Below are positions 43,101 through 53,200 of a DNA stretch of 64,000 bases, piece by piece. How positions within the stretch are numbered: position 1 is the stretch's first letter; the number at the start of each line of letters is the position of its first letter. This DNA is from Fasciolopsis buskii. Lineage: Eukaryota > Platyhelminthes > Trematoda > Plagiorchiida > Fasciolidae. Both the position numbers and the translations under genes were made by a program. The stretch is from assembly GCA_008360955.1 (NCBI GenBank), contig LUCM01011801.1, forward strand, positions 70,318 to 134,317. The letters are read 5' to 3'. The notes below the pieces were generated by a model. The model made no database searches, was not told where the DNA came from, and saw only the letters and a program-made list of their open reading frames with translations.

Positions 43101-45472
43101 TTACACTGAAGAGCGCTGAAATCAAAAGTGCGCTGAATGGGCCACCCACGTTCCATGCACTGTAATCTCCCGCTACAATAATCGGCAAAGCAAAACTTGT
43201 TCAACATTTTTTTCACAATGTAAGGGCTTTTGAAAAAATTCTAAAATCGGTAGAAGGGATGAACAAATCAATCAGTAGTCGTCAACAAACAAGCAATGAG
43301 GATTGTGTATGCGTTTTGTTATAACTATATTACGTTTTTCCTAGCTGCAAAGAAACGTTCATGATCTAATTGTCAAGCTACACGATCTCAAAGCCTAAAA
43401 AATATGACTTCGAAATTATTGTCTTTACGGAAGGCGGTCCGAATAGAAACGACAAAAAGTTGCTTTGCGGAGGAAATATCTGTTTCCACGATACCTGAAG
43501 CTTCTGACGTTGTAATATCATCACGTAACTCTGATCGGAGAAGATTAAATAGCTGAATCCACTTTTTAAAGTGTTCCGTGAATTGAACAGTGCAGACCAA
43601 TTGAAAGTATGCAATCACTGTCTTGCAGGCAGTTGTATTGAACAAATGAAACGATTCCCATTGGTGACAAGCGTTGAAATATATGCTGTGGAAGCAACAT
43701 TAAGTGGAATATCTGTGCGCAACGAAAGCCATAGCCATTCAGTTGCTTTCTATCGGTAGCATTCTTTTAGGCAATGGATCAGCTTTATGAACAAGATGAG
43801 CAATGATAAATTGCAAAGAAATTTAAATGTAACAGTTCGTTAAATTCAGCACCCCACACACAGTTTTGATAATGAAGTTCCCGTGACAGCTGACTTAAAC
43901 GAACTAACCTGACAGTCAAATAGCTGGTGACTCAAGACGGAATATAGTAAGTACAGAAATAATTACTGAGCTGACTTTCATCTTCTTCATATATCTTTTC
44001 ACCTTTGACCATAATAAATTGAAACATTATCAGTTTCTCTTTTTTCATTCAGAATAATTACTTCACAGCCGTGTTCGTCATTCTGTTGTTTACCTTCTCC
44101 TTCAGGAATATTTCTCCTCGACCAACTGGGCCTGCTTAGTATCGCAACCGTATTGGCGGTCATCAACAACAAACTGTATTCGTCCGATGAGTTAGTAAAC
44201 TGGCAAGACTGGGTGTATGTCATCTCAGGGACTGGCGAAAGCAAAGGAAGCAATGGATTCAGTTTTGCTCGCCGATATAGTTCACGGTTCAATAAATTGC
44301 TAAAGCAGGATGGACGGACACACGAAAAGACGGACAGGCCACGATCACAAACAACACGTGAAAAAATAATTGAGAATTCATATTTCTCACGATGGTGTGC
44401 AAATGAAAATAGTTCTGGGACAGTTCGTCAGTGTACTGATCATCGTTCGAGTCGTCCACCCATTACAAAACCTTCTTGGCTCAACCGATATTTTCACGAA
44501 ACAGGGTCAAATGAAAGTCCAGCGAACTCTATTTCCGATGATGACTCTCTTTCTGCTCGTCTTGATTCAACTTTGCCCTGTTTCACAAGAAGTCCTGGCA
44601 AAGAGCAATCACGACTAAGCCGTTCAATTCCAGAGTCCACAGGCGTTGTTCGACTAACTCCATTTCAGTATGGACATCATCCATTGTGTAATAATTTTTC
44701 CAGCCATAACCACGTTAAAACGTATCCAGACTCGTCAGTTCCAACAATAATTCCAAATGCTTTGACATCAAAAACCAACAGCGCAACTAATAACTGTTCG
44801 TCTTGTGCAAAACAGCTACATGAGGCAACAAGTCCCCGGTCCCCATGGGTTGAACCTCTTCGACATGGTCTTTCGATCAGTGAAAGTCCGGATCAGACCT
44901 CATCTCAATACAGTGATTCACGGTCGGCCTGCAGCTCATCATCTCCAACACGTATCTTTCGAACGACTGTCACAGCAACGGCGGCCGCGGCATTGGCTGC
45001 CTCTCAAGTTCTGAACAACGACAAGTTGCTATCCAAAGAAGCGACAAAACTAATCGGTGCTTGTAAACCCGAAAAAACAAGAAATACCCATTTGGCAAAC
45101 AGCTTGGACCCAAGGAGGCACTACCAGAACAACCCAACTGACCGAATCCTTGATGAGAATGAATCGGCAAATACCATGCGATTAGCAAGAGCTGCAGTGG
45201 GTGCGGCCTTCCGAGCTGCGGCAATTATGAACAACGGCAAAACCAATAAACATCATTTTAGTACACATTCTTACCGGAATCGTCAATCTGGAAGCAGCGA
45301 CGTTAAGTCAAAACCAGAAACTCTTTATCCGTACAGAAAATTAGCTGCTCGACTTGACTGCATGGAAATGATGGCTTACCTCCTTTTGTCCACAATCAAC
45401 GCAATAGTTTGTCTCTTGATTATGCCTAGATTCACGCAAGACCCGCTACCACCCAAACACTGGATCAGTTGA
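21988..45472 (+). CDS. Nicotinic-receptor-like Cys-loop ion channel subunit (five-exon gene, overall model)
   Basis: The joined CDS is exons 21988-22183, 28688-28881, 32119-32163, 41837-42497 and 44106-45472. It totals 2463 nt (820 residues plus TGA), with every junction in phase and every intron GT-AG. Order in the protein: signal peptide about 1-17, long N-terminal extension, ligand-binding domain from about residue 88, Cys-loop C218-C232 (13 residues between, FPFD before the second Cys), M1 about 303-327, M2 about 334-352, M3 about 366-385, cytoplasmic loop about 386-777, M4 about 786-805, short extracellular tail. Family knowledge: such subunits form pentameric neurotransmitter-gated channels in the plasma membrane. 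The segment around residues 142-162 resembles nicotinic receptor non-alpha subunits closely (GW..IKW.D.RLSW pattern). There are no paired loop C cysteines, so it is probably not an alpha subunit. The agonist and ion selectivity are inferred only. An extra exon within the large introns cannot be excluded. Confidence 0.88.
22184..28687 (+). other. Intron 1 (6504 nt)
   Basis: It starts GTAAGC and ends TTTACAG after a long pyrimidine-rich tract (28631-28660). It interrupts codon 66 after the first base. Inside I see no further convincing exon. The stretch 23757-24360 is GC-richer and open in several frames without a recognisable product, and 27207-27566 is an AT-rich open frame judged to be chance. 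Confidence 0.7.
23757..24360. other. GC-richer stretch inside intron 1, possible repeat relic
   Basis: Base composition is shifted from its flanks, and consecutive minus-strand open frames (24170-24358, 23949-24173) overlap by a few bases in different frames, as in a decayed reading frame. I recognise no protein. Confidence 0.3.
28688..28881 (+). CDS. Exon 2: start of the extracellular ligand-binding domain
   Basis: This 194-nt exon encodes residues 66 (part) to 130 and ends at a codon boundary before GTAAGT. The stretch after residue 86 (EENLVAQLL, then LVVRP and VNITYNVVQILAF) matches the usual nicotinic receptor start: an N-terminal helix, the conserved RP pair, then beta strand 1 before loop D. 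N-glycosylation sequons lie at N110 (NQS) and N119 (NIT). The first 20 residues (acidic, with one Cys at 78) are extra compared with classical subunits. The upstream frame stays open for 60 nt through the pyrimidine tract, but that part is intron. Confidence 0.9.
28882..32118 (+). other. Intron 2 (3237 nt)
   Basis: It runs from GTAAGT to CATTTTAG and lies between codons (phase 0). It is AT-rich and I see no gene inside. Short open frames on both strands near 29745-30490 have no recognisable product. Confidence 0.88.
32119..32163 (+). CDS. Exon 3: 45-nt exon carrying the loop D tryptophan
   Basis: This exon of exactly 45 nt encodes 15 residues (131-145, SQAEETLSISGWFTI) and is phase 0 at both ends. 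It is too short to stand out as an open frame. The EET(L).....W pattern is the nicotinic signature for the strand before and including loop D. W142 aligns with the complementary-face tryptophan (Trp55 of the muscle gamma subunit). Vertebrate nicotinic receptor genes also have a 45-bp exon 3 at this place, which strongly supports the call. It is flanked by TTTTAG and GTAAGT. Confidence 0.92.
32164..41836 (+). other. Intron 3 (9673 nt, the longest)
   Basis: It runs from GTAAGT to GGTATTTCAG, phase 0. It holds a perfect 21-bp palindrome at 40188-40208 (9-bp arms, 3-nt loop) and a 9-bp hairpin near 34464. A 134-residue minus-strand open frame at 40578-40982 has no recognisable domain and is probably chance. 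There is no sign of a nested gene. Confidence 0.85.
40188..40208. repeat. Perfect 9-bp inverted repeat with 3-nt spacer
   Basis: The arms tccgttgat and atcaacgga flank aac, within intron 3. It may be chance, and I infer no function. Confidence 0.5.
41837..42497 (+). CDS. Exon 4: loops A-C, Cys-loop, M1 and M2
   Basis: This 661-nt exon encodes residues 146-365 plus one base. In order: WMD.RLSW (147-154), loop A LWIPD (172-176), Cys-loop C218-C232 with FPFD, loop B Trp W239, loop C region about 270-292, M1 about 303-327 with its conserved Pro (P313), and M2 from D332 (-1') through L342 (9'). N-glycosylation sequons are N266 (NVS) and N287 (NVT). The loop A tyrosine position is occupied by Val/Met, and loop C has no adjacent cysteines and lacks the usual first tyrosine, so a classical principal agonist face is not present. 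Before M2 the sequence is Gly-Asp-Arg, which keeps an acidic -1' residue as in cation channels. The donor is GTAAGC at 42498. Confidence 0.95.
42498..44105 (+). other. Intron 4 (1608 nt)
   Basis: It runs from GTAAGC to a pyrimidine-rich CTTCAG acceptor, splitting the Gly366 codon after its first base, just before M3. No gene is seen inside. Confidence 0.9.
44106..45472 (+). CDS. Exon 5: M3, very long cytoplasmic loop, M4, stop
   Basis: This 1367-nt exon encodes residues 366 (part) to 820 and TGA. M3 is GIFLLDQLGLLSIATVLAV (366-384). The following loop of about 390 residues is rich in Ser, Asn, Thr, Arg and Pro, contains many basic and serine clusters and looks mostly disordered. Typical nicotinic subunits have roughly 100-200 residues here. 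Two Ala-rich stretches occur at about 652-668 and 723-740, and the second has spaced Arg residues and may form an amphipathic helix. The LDCMEMMAYLL region opens M4 (about 786-805), followed by a 12-residue tail with PLPP. The frame is unbroken throughout, which argues against a pseudogene. Confidence 0.93.
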
Positions 45473-45644
45473 CATTTCGGTCAGTGTTCCGCAGCCTGCG
45501 TTATTGTAATTCGTGCTGCTTTGATTAGCAAGTAGACCGGATGAGAATTGTATTGTATAAAATTGCCCAGGAAACGTGGAAATATTCTTACGGGTAGATT
45601 AGAAACCACATTTCAACGGACAAAAGAAAAGAGAGGGACTGGTC

Positions 45645-45680
45645 ACTGACTGATTGACTGATTGATTGATTGGTTGATTC
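45645..45680. repeat. Tetranucleotide microsatellite (ATTG/ACTG)n
   Basis: About nine 4-nt units (actg, attg, gttg variants) lie in tandem inside the predicted 3' UTR. It is interrupted and therefore probably only moderately unstable. Confidence 0.85.
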
Positions 45681-45791
45681 TTAATCCTAGATCTTGCGAC
45701 GACCATTTATGAGCGCTTGACGTCAGCCAAAGCGATAACAGCTGTTTGATCTTTGTGAATGGTGCGGTTATCTTTTGGCACCTAATGAAAC

Positions 45792-45797
45792 AATAAA
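45792..45797 (+). promoter_or_regulatory. Poly(A) signal AATAAA
   Basis: This is the first canonical hexamer after the receptor stop codon, 320 nt downstream, followed by T/GT-rich sequence (ctgttgttc). Confidence 0.65.
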
Positions 45798-45815
45798 ACT
45801 GAAAACTGTTGTTCA

Positions 45816-46298
45816 CTTGAACTCGTCCTAACCAAGCCTCTGTACGTGGTACGGAACCCGATACAAACTTATTACGGTTGACGCGTGATTAGTTTTACAT
45901 TCACTTTGCTGTTCGTACAATCAAGCTAATAGCCTGAAGTTGGAAAATCTCAGCATTCCTTCATAATCTTTTCAGCCTCCCATAGAAGCAACTGCCTGAT
46001 GAGCTTAAGGCATAACCCGACTGACGACAGGAGCACATAAAGGTGACCTGGCCTGGGTTCGACATTTGCACTGATCTGACCGGTTTCATAAGCGCTTGCT
46101 AGTCAGAAGAGTTGCTTAGTGCTATTCAGAGTTGAAATGTAGTCAGTCCTTTGAACTTGCTAGCGTTTTGATCTGGAAGGCGCAAGTTTCTTGAAAGCAC
46201 ACAACCGGTTTCGCGCTTATCGCTGCTCTTCAGGTATGCGTGCACGGTATTCTTCTGTCCAGCCACCTCTGTAATAGTGCGCCTTTCTTAGTTTCTCA
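45816..46298. other. Intergenic DNA, GC-richer after about 45930
   Basis: There is no open frame worth reporting. A box-B-like gggttcgacatt at about 46054 has no convincing box A upstream. Confidence 0.4.
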
Positions 46299-46633
46299 CT
46301 AGAATCTCACATGAATCGTTGGGATCGTGAATGGATGATAGGTACATTTTAGAATCACATGGTGATTCGTCGGGGGACAGAAGAATCCCAGGTACGCATA
46401 CCTGAAAAGCGGAAATAATCGCGAAACCGGCCCTGTGCCTCCAGGCAAATTTTGTTCATCCATCCGTATGTAAAATATACTAGTGAGAAGAAAAACCAAT
46501 ACTTTCTGGCCTTGCGTCCCTTTTTGAAGGTTAGCTTTGCCTGCCCGACGAAAATGCTCTGACGAATCACCATGTGAATCTTAAATAGGCCTACCATCCC
46601 TCCACGCTGCCAATGATTTAAATGAGATTTTAG
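46299..46633. mobile_element. MITE-like element with 73-bp terminal inverted repeats
   Basis: The left arm 46299-46371 and right arm 46561-46633 are inverted repeats that align without gaps. The inner 58 bp match at about 47 positions, with a perfect core (TTCACATGG/TCACATGGTGATTCGTC side) at the inner end, and the outer 11 bp match at 10. The interior is about 189 bp and non-coding in any recognisable sense. A TA sits at each outer end (46300-46301 and 46631-46632), which would suit the TA target duplication of Tc1/mariner-type elements, though a TA is weak evidence. It lies about 0.5 kb beyond the receptor's poly(A) signal. Confidence 0.65.
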
Positions 46634-48339
46634 AGGAAGTTGTAAATTGATAAAGGGTCTCAGGAGTCGAAGCCAACTGAGAGTTATGAAACAGCATAAT
46701 TTATGCCTAGTACACCGGAGCTGAATTTTGTGTTGGAGTCATTAAGTGCTTTGATACTTTGCCCGTCACATAGAAAGTATGTGAACCAACGTGAAGGAAG
46801 ACTGTCACTTGATTAGAAAAAAAATTAACACGTAATTTCATATTTCAGGGTCGTCATTCCATCTAATTTATTTAATTCTACCTCCCAGAACCAGTGAGTT
46901 ATTTTGATTCCTCCCCAAACTTTTGGCTATCCAGCTACTGCGTAAATTTTCCATGCCTAATTTTGCTCAACAGGTCAATGAGTGAAGTACTGTCCTGCGT
47001 GTTGTTAGGGGAGAGACGGTTTCTTTAAACAAAACTCTTTTGTTTTTCTCCCAAAACTTTTTGAAGAGGTATAGGAATATTGTTAGATGGTCTAAGGCCA
47101 GAAATAATCAAATGCTTTAAAAGGCCCCCTCAAAATGTTTGAATAAGATGGTATTTGTTGAGTTTGCTTAGGATTTACGTGTATGTGGACACGTCCTCCA
47201 TTTTTTGGGCAGTATGTATATCTTTTCCGTTAGTGTGTTATATAATGCAGCGCTGTTATACTGAAATCGTACAGTGACACTTGCCACCAGTGAATTTATT
47301 GATCACACGAAGCTTCCTTACAGCAACGGTTTTTGCGTTCGTCCCAGTGCGTTTTCTGTCAGATTCAATGTATAGCTTATGAATAACTTGTCAATATAAT
47401 ATGAGCTCTCTTACAGTCCATCTACCCTAAAGCTCTGCCTGTGCCTCAAGTTTGTGACCAAACTGCACTAAAATGCAGATTTGTAGTCGAAGGCTGGTGG
47501 AAGTCCGACAACCTCGGCCTCACACTCCACGGAGAAAAACGAAAGATCAATTCAGTACCAAATAAATCGAAAAATGTAATCCTTTCGTGCAAAATGCAAG
47601 TGTCCAATAAACAACCCACGGCAGAGTCTATGTATCCCAATTTTATGCAAGCACACTCCTTCAAGGCTTTTAAATCCATAAACTGTCAAACCGAAAACGA
47701 CTGATCTTTTAATAACGGCCCAATGTTGGACTAGTGAAAATCCTTCTGCAACATGACAATTTAGCAATTTTAAACGACTCTGTGAGGAATGCAACGGCAA
47801 GTCACCGAATTAGTTCTACCGCTATATCTGGACTACATCATTCATTTTGGGGCTAATAGGATATATCGTTCAATCAAATATTTGCTAATCAAGGGTAGCA
47901 AATGGGTTTGATTTAAGTTATTATAAAACATCCAACTCTCAAGAAATTTACCTTCGCTTTTGTGCAGAGGCCTTGTCCAAATAGCGTTAATCCGACCACT
48001 GGCATTCTGAAGGACTGAGGCGCAGGTTTTCCAAGACAGAAAGAAGACAGATGCTACGAGATATTAGCATTTTGCATTGCTTACATCAACCGCATAAGTA
48101 GAACATTCTGAAATTCACGGGACAATCTTAGTAAAAAAATCTGATGAATAGACACTTCTAAGGAACAAATTTCGGAGAATTCCTGTAAGGAATTTGAAGT
48201 CAACTCCATGTCGGATGTGTTGGATGCGTCAGTGTCTAGTGAGCGATTATCGGTGGATTATGACTTGATAAATAAAGCTTCACTATCAGGACCAAATGAT
48301 GTGAGAAGTGTGTCAAAAAATCAATGCGCCATGTATTGG
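46634..48339. other. Intergenic DNA, nothing identified
   Basis: The stretch 47430-47800 is open in at least three frames on both strands and slightly GC-richer. I recognise no product and treat it as a possible repeat relic rather than a gene. Confidence 0.4.
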
Positions 48340-48490
48340 TTTTTAATTGTGAATGATATAATGTCAAAAACAGCGTTGTTGGTAGATGTAATGTGCCATG
48401 GTTTCAAATACCGTGGGTAATCGAAACGTTGGCGCATTACATTTACCAACAACGCTGTGTTATTTACATTATATCATTCACAATTAAAAA
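48340..48490. repeat. Long hairpin: about 66-bp inverted repeat with 17-nt loop
   Basis: The left arm 48340-48405 and right arm 48423-48490 are nearly complementary, around the loop 48406-48422. Departures are one 2-nt length difference with neighbouring mismatches near 48365, two G-T type pairs, and a 2-nt mismatch near the loop. Runs of 26 bp (ttttt...aatgt) and 13 bp (cagcgttgttggt) pair exactly. As RNA it would fold into a long, almost continuous stem. It could be a foldback transposon remnant, a recent inverted duplication or a small-RNA hairpin. Confidence 0.8.
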
Positions 48491-50140
48491 GCTTCACTAA
48501 GTGCTGCAGGTTGGGGTGGCGCAACAGCGGTTTCACTGACAACACTGGGTCAACTTTAGATTTGTCCTCCATTGCGTCTTGCTATCGGCGAACCTATGTT
48601 CCATTTTTGTTGGCTAATGAATTATGGACAGTATTTCGAATTGTAAAGACTGTAAAATTGAAGCTATGAACTTTTTCATAATCGAATAAGTGAAAACGAA
48701 TAAGCTTGAGATTGCAATCCGTAAAAGAATGAAGCAAAATGGTATCCAAAGTGGACAGGAAGAGATGCTTGTTTATGATTGCCGAAAGCGGTAACTTGAC
48801 TGCCTTGCAAAGTAGTTATGCACGACAAGACGAGGACCATTTTCCCAGTGGGTGTGAAGAGCAGTACCAGAGTCGAAGGAGACGAACGAACTAGCTTAGT
48901 AGAAAAGGCGGTCGTGAAATACAAGATCCGTCATGTTTCGGTTTTTTCTTTTGTTGAGTTGGACAAGAGCCATTGTTTTGAATGCATGTGCGTTTCTTTT
49001 TGAATACCGAAGACTCTTCTTACGTCAGCCAAACGTCCAGATGGTCCATCCAGCAGGCTTTTGTCTTCCTTGCACGTGAAATATGCAAGCTTTAGATGCG
49101 TCGACAAAATCTACGCACTGATTTCTCGGGATGCTCATCTAGAATTAACTCTTATCCCTCCTTTCCCCTACTTAAGAAACTGGAGGCATTCGGTTGTCTC
49201 AGACCATTATAAGCATGGTTATGTTGTAATAAAAACTAAACCTAGTGCTCATGACAAGAAGAAAAATGATAAAACCATTGGTAAACATCTTGAGAGTGTT
49301 TCAAGTTGCTCCTCTTTCTCTTTTTTCCTTCTGTGTCAGCCACTTATCCACTAGTTTCTCTTATGTCTTATTTTCCAATGGTGGCTATTTAACCTTCTAT
49401 GGTAGTTTTCAGTCAAAAGCTCCTCCACTTACAATCTTTTCTTTTCAAGGTGCTTTGAATCCTGGCTTATTCAAATATTTCCAGTATTTTTTCTTTCGTC
49501 TCTTGTCTATCTAGCCATTTGACTTATTTTCGACAAGTCCAGAAATATTTACCATGACAGATCTTGTAAAATATTTAGGGAGGCCTTCGAACATCATCGT
49601 CCTCTGCATTAAGAATCAATCTACTGAATGGTTGTGGCACATCCAGTTACAGCGTCCCTTTTATTTTCTTGAGCGTGTTGGGGAAACACATGATGAGATT
49701 CTTCGCTGCGTATCCTGACCATTCCACATGTATTTCCCCTACGGATGAAAGATTTTCAGTCAAGTAGATTTATAATCATTCTTGTGTTTATGAAAAACTT
49801 GCAAACAGAACAATTTCAGGCCCCTGTCATTTCGTAGATGGTCATCTATCAAAGGGTAAATCTCATGTTTACGCTCGTTCAAAATGTGTACACTCTGCCT
49901 CAAGTTAACAACTATGGGAATTCCACAGTCCTTTATTCAGCACGTAACCTGACAAACCGAGACTGTCTCAGCAGGCTCTCGCAGCAACCTCTCATGATTT
50001 GCCGTACTAATCGTCCAATGTTTTTTTTAAATTCCCATGAGTTGAGGGAGGTACGCCTAATTGTCAGCAGAAAATTACGACATCTCTAAGCAAAATCCAG
50101 GAAACAGCAGTAGAACTTATAGTTCAGCTCTATTTATGAC
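48491..50140. other. Intergenic DNA, no gene recognised
   Basis: Short open frames on both strands have no recognisable domain. Confidence 0.45.
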
Positions 50141-50235
50141 TGACCGGATTTTCTAATAGATAAGCCTCTAGGCAATCGTAAAAATGGCTGCTTTTGCAGC
50201 CAAAACATGCGGTTTGATTCCCCCCCGACTCGAGT
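50141..50235 (+). repeat. tRNA-like (possible SINE) sequence
   Basis: A box-B-like ggtttgattcc (50211-50221, one base off the consensus GGTTCGANTCC) follows a perfect stem-loop ggctgcttttgcagcc (50186-50201) where an anticodon arm would be. The box A is poor (about 50160-50175), and the loop length is not that of a normal tRNA. Confidence 0.3.
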
Positions 50236-53200
50236 GTTTCTGCTTTCTGTCGACTTGTTTCTTCAGCAAGTCATCATTTCGCTTTACTCCTGGATTTACA
50301 GTTTTCCGTCATATTGCTTTGCACTGTGCAGGTATTTTTGTGTCTAAACATCCACATTTTAATGAGAAACGATGACAAACGTTATACGCACTAATTAACC
50401 AGTGAAAAGTGAGAAAGAATAACAGGGGAACAGAAGCTTATTAGTTGAATGATTTAATCTTTTCTGATAGACTGCTCCGGAAATCAGTTGAGGTTCGTTT
50501 CTGGCTTGGCAGAATGAGACTTAAACCTAAGATAATGTAGTTCCTATAGTTATCGATTAAGGAGAGTACAAAGCGCAAAGTGATGGTGTTGGAATGTGAA
50601 AGGTACACTGGGAGATCATGATGCGGGGAATGATGGCCACTTGAAAATGCGTTGCATACAAACTTTCACATGTGAACAAATGTTGGTTAAAACGTTTAAT
50701 GGTTGGTAGGATGAAAGACTTACGACCAGAAGTTGACAGCACTCTGTACAGAATATCGAAATATTTCCTAAGTGAACACGCAAAAGTACTAGGACAGTGA
50801 TGAAAGACTGAAAAAGGTCAGATGTTATTCAGTTTCTTCTTGTATTGTCGAAGTCATCCAATTTGAAATTATAATCCTGTTGGATTCCTTGGACAGGTGG
50901 AAATTTGAAAGCTCTGTCTAAGATTTTTACCAAAAATAACTTCTTGCATGTTTCACTCAGATGACTGTAGTAACCGCGTTAAATTGATGAACGACGATTC
51001 CAGTTGGCAGTCCGACTGGAAGAGAGGGAGAAAACGGGTAATTGAAATATTTGGATGATAATATTTATACCTTCCTATACAAGGTAATCGCAAATAGAGG
51101 ACAGTGCAAAGGTAAAATTATGAAATTCTTCATTATTAGATACGGTATGGAAGGGGATAATGGTAGCAACATAATGAAACAAGCAATCGGTGAAGCTGTT
51201 AATAAATAGTGAACGGATATGGGAAAGGATAACACGCCAAAGTATTCCTGGGTAGTTAACCAACGGGTCTCACACTTTGTCTCCTAATACTAAACACCAT
51301 TTCTGTCAACAAAATAATCAGCTAGTAACGCTTATAAGTACTAGAAGATTTAAATGTTTACAGCCGAGTTTGTGCAAGCTCAAGTCGGATTCGAAACCTA
51401 ACAGTCTGTTGCCAAGCTGTTGAATTCTACTGATGCAGTGATATTACTTCACCATTTATAAGACCCTCAAAGTAGCCTTAGGCACAAAACACTGCATATA
51501 TCTGCTCAATTTTCACCAACGATAGTGCACTACAATATCGATTTCGATGATCCCTAGAATTTATATAAAAAGTCAGTGCATCGTTAAATGTAAGGAATTT
51601 ATTTATACCCCTCGCTAATGGATAACAGTCTCTTAGTTGCCGAGGTTTCGCCATCTGAGCATGGAAAAATCCTACGGCATATAAAGAACTTAAAAAGATA
51701 TTTTGAGGTGATGTTAGGGTTTACCGTAGTTTATACTCGTTGACGCTAACGAAGTCGAAGGATCGCTAGTAACTGTAGTGTATCAAACATCCAATTTGCC
51801 AACGGTTTTGCCAATAAATAAATTCTGAAGATAATTTTCTAGCAGAGATTTTACGTTAACTAAGACTGGCTAACGGCCCTTAGTGTTATACTGAGCAGTT
51901 TTCACCTAAGATAAATCCCCATTTGCGACAAAATGGAAAGCTTTTTAAGGTTAAGGTTTGGTTCATTCAAACCTATAGCACGGCAAGGCATCTTTTTAAC
52001 GAGCTAGCTGATATGATGTCGTGCATGAGATAGAAACTACTTGATTTAGTGTACCTTGTCAAACTGTCCGAAAAAATTAGTGGTGAGTGGGTGGTCGAGG
52101 GGCCAATTAAGTTCTACCGTACATCCACACTGTATTCCAGTGTTTGCTAGCCCTAGTTCGTTGTTTCGTTTTACTGCTGTGACTGGTAATTGGTAATTGT
52201 TGAATTCAAAAAAGTGGACAAAAATGGGATATTACTTGAAACCTCAACATTCCTTCTGTCCAGGTGCCAGTGAATCCTATGGTTACCTATTCTACAGGTT
52301 TGTCATTCCATGCAAACTAATGGAACTAGCAACTTAGGCATTCTGTTCCTTATACGGTAGCTTGTTGGATGGTGGGATTTCAATATGGCACTCGCTGCAC
52401 AGGTGTTAGTATCATTTCTTATGCAGGCATTTGCTTGCTCCGCATACGTGCGCAACGATAACTCATCACCAAGGATAAATTGATCTGCAAAAGTTGTATT
52501 TCTATTCATTAGTAGAAAATTAGGAGGATACTATCAATTTCGTTTCTAATTTCGATGGAGATAAAGGACTGCTCACTACACATACTGCGACAATGACCAG
52601 ATCATTTGACCACTTGATTACTACTCATGTTTATCTGATTTCAACAACAGCAGATAAGTGGAAATGAAGGTCTCTCGAGATGCCAGTCTGTTCGGTGAGT
52701 AATTCTTAAGAATAAGAAATCATTTGCAGTGTTTCACGTTTTGCCTATTCTCTGTTAACAAACGTGGGTGGACTAATACGTCAGAAAGAGTACAACTGAA
52801 GCTGAATGCGATAAATTGATTGCTTTATTCCCACTTACATCGTTCAGCGTGCCTCGTAGCTCGGCTATGGGACACACGTAATGCAAGTGCGCCGGTTGCG
52901 TCCATGCGTGAATCAAAGACTTAATATATCTGTTAAACCTATACTAGTAAAAAGCTTGAACCTCAAGTCATGGTAATTTGCAATGCAGCAAAGGAAAGTT
53001 TCCCCACGTGAATTCCGTTTTAAGTATATAAGCGATCACTGACTTTTATTGGTTCAAATCTATTTTTGAGATTAGCCCTGAAAAACGCATCCACTTCATT
53101 TAAAAGCATTTTTATGAATCCAAATTGTTCCTTTCTTACCAACCAAAATTTAAACGTGCCCCATGTAAAAACCATATCCTCCGCAGTATTTGGTATCAGT

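Larger units (their letters stand above)
45473..45815 (+). other. Probable 3' UTR
   Basis: This is non-coding sequence between the stop codon and the first AATAAA downstream. It contains a short tetranucleotide repeat. The cleavage point is estimated at 10-25 nt beyond the signal. Confidence 0.6.

Noticed and set aside
44370..45224. Other open frames overlapping exon 5 on both strands
   Set aside because: They are shadows of the long receptor loop exon.
46040..46075. Box-B-like gggttcgacatt suggesting another tRNA-like element
   Set aside because: No convincing box A or stems lie upstream.
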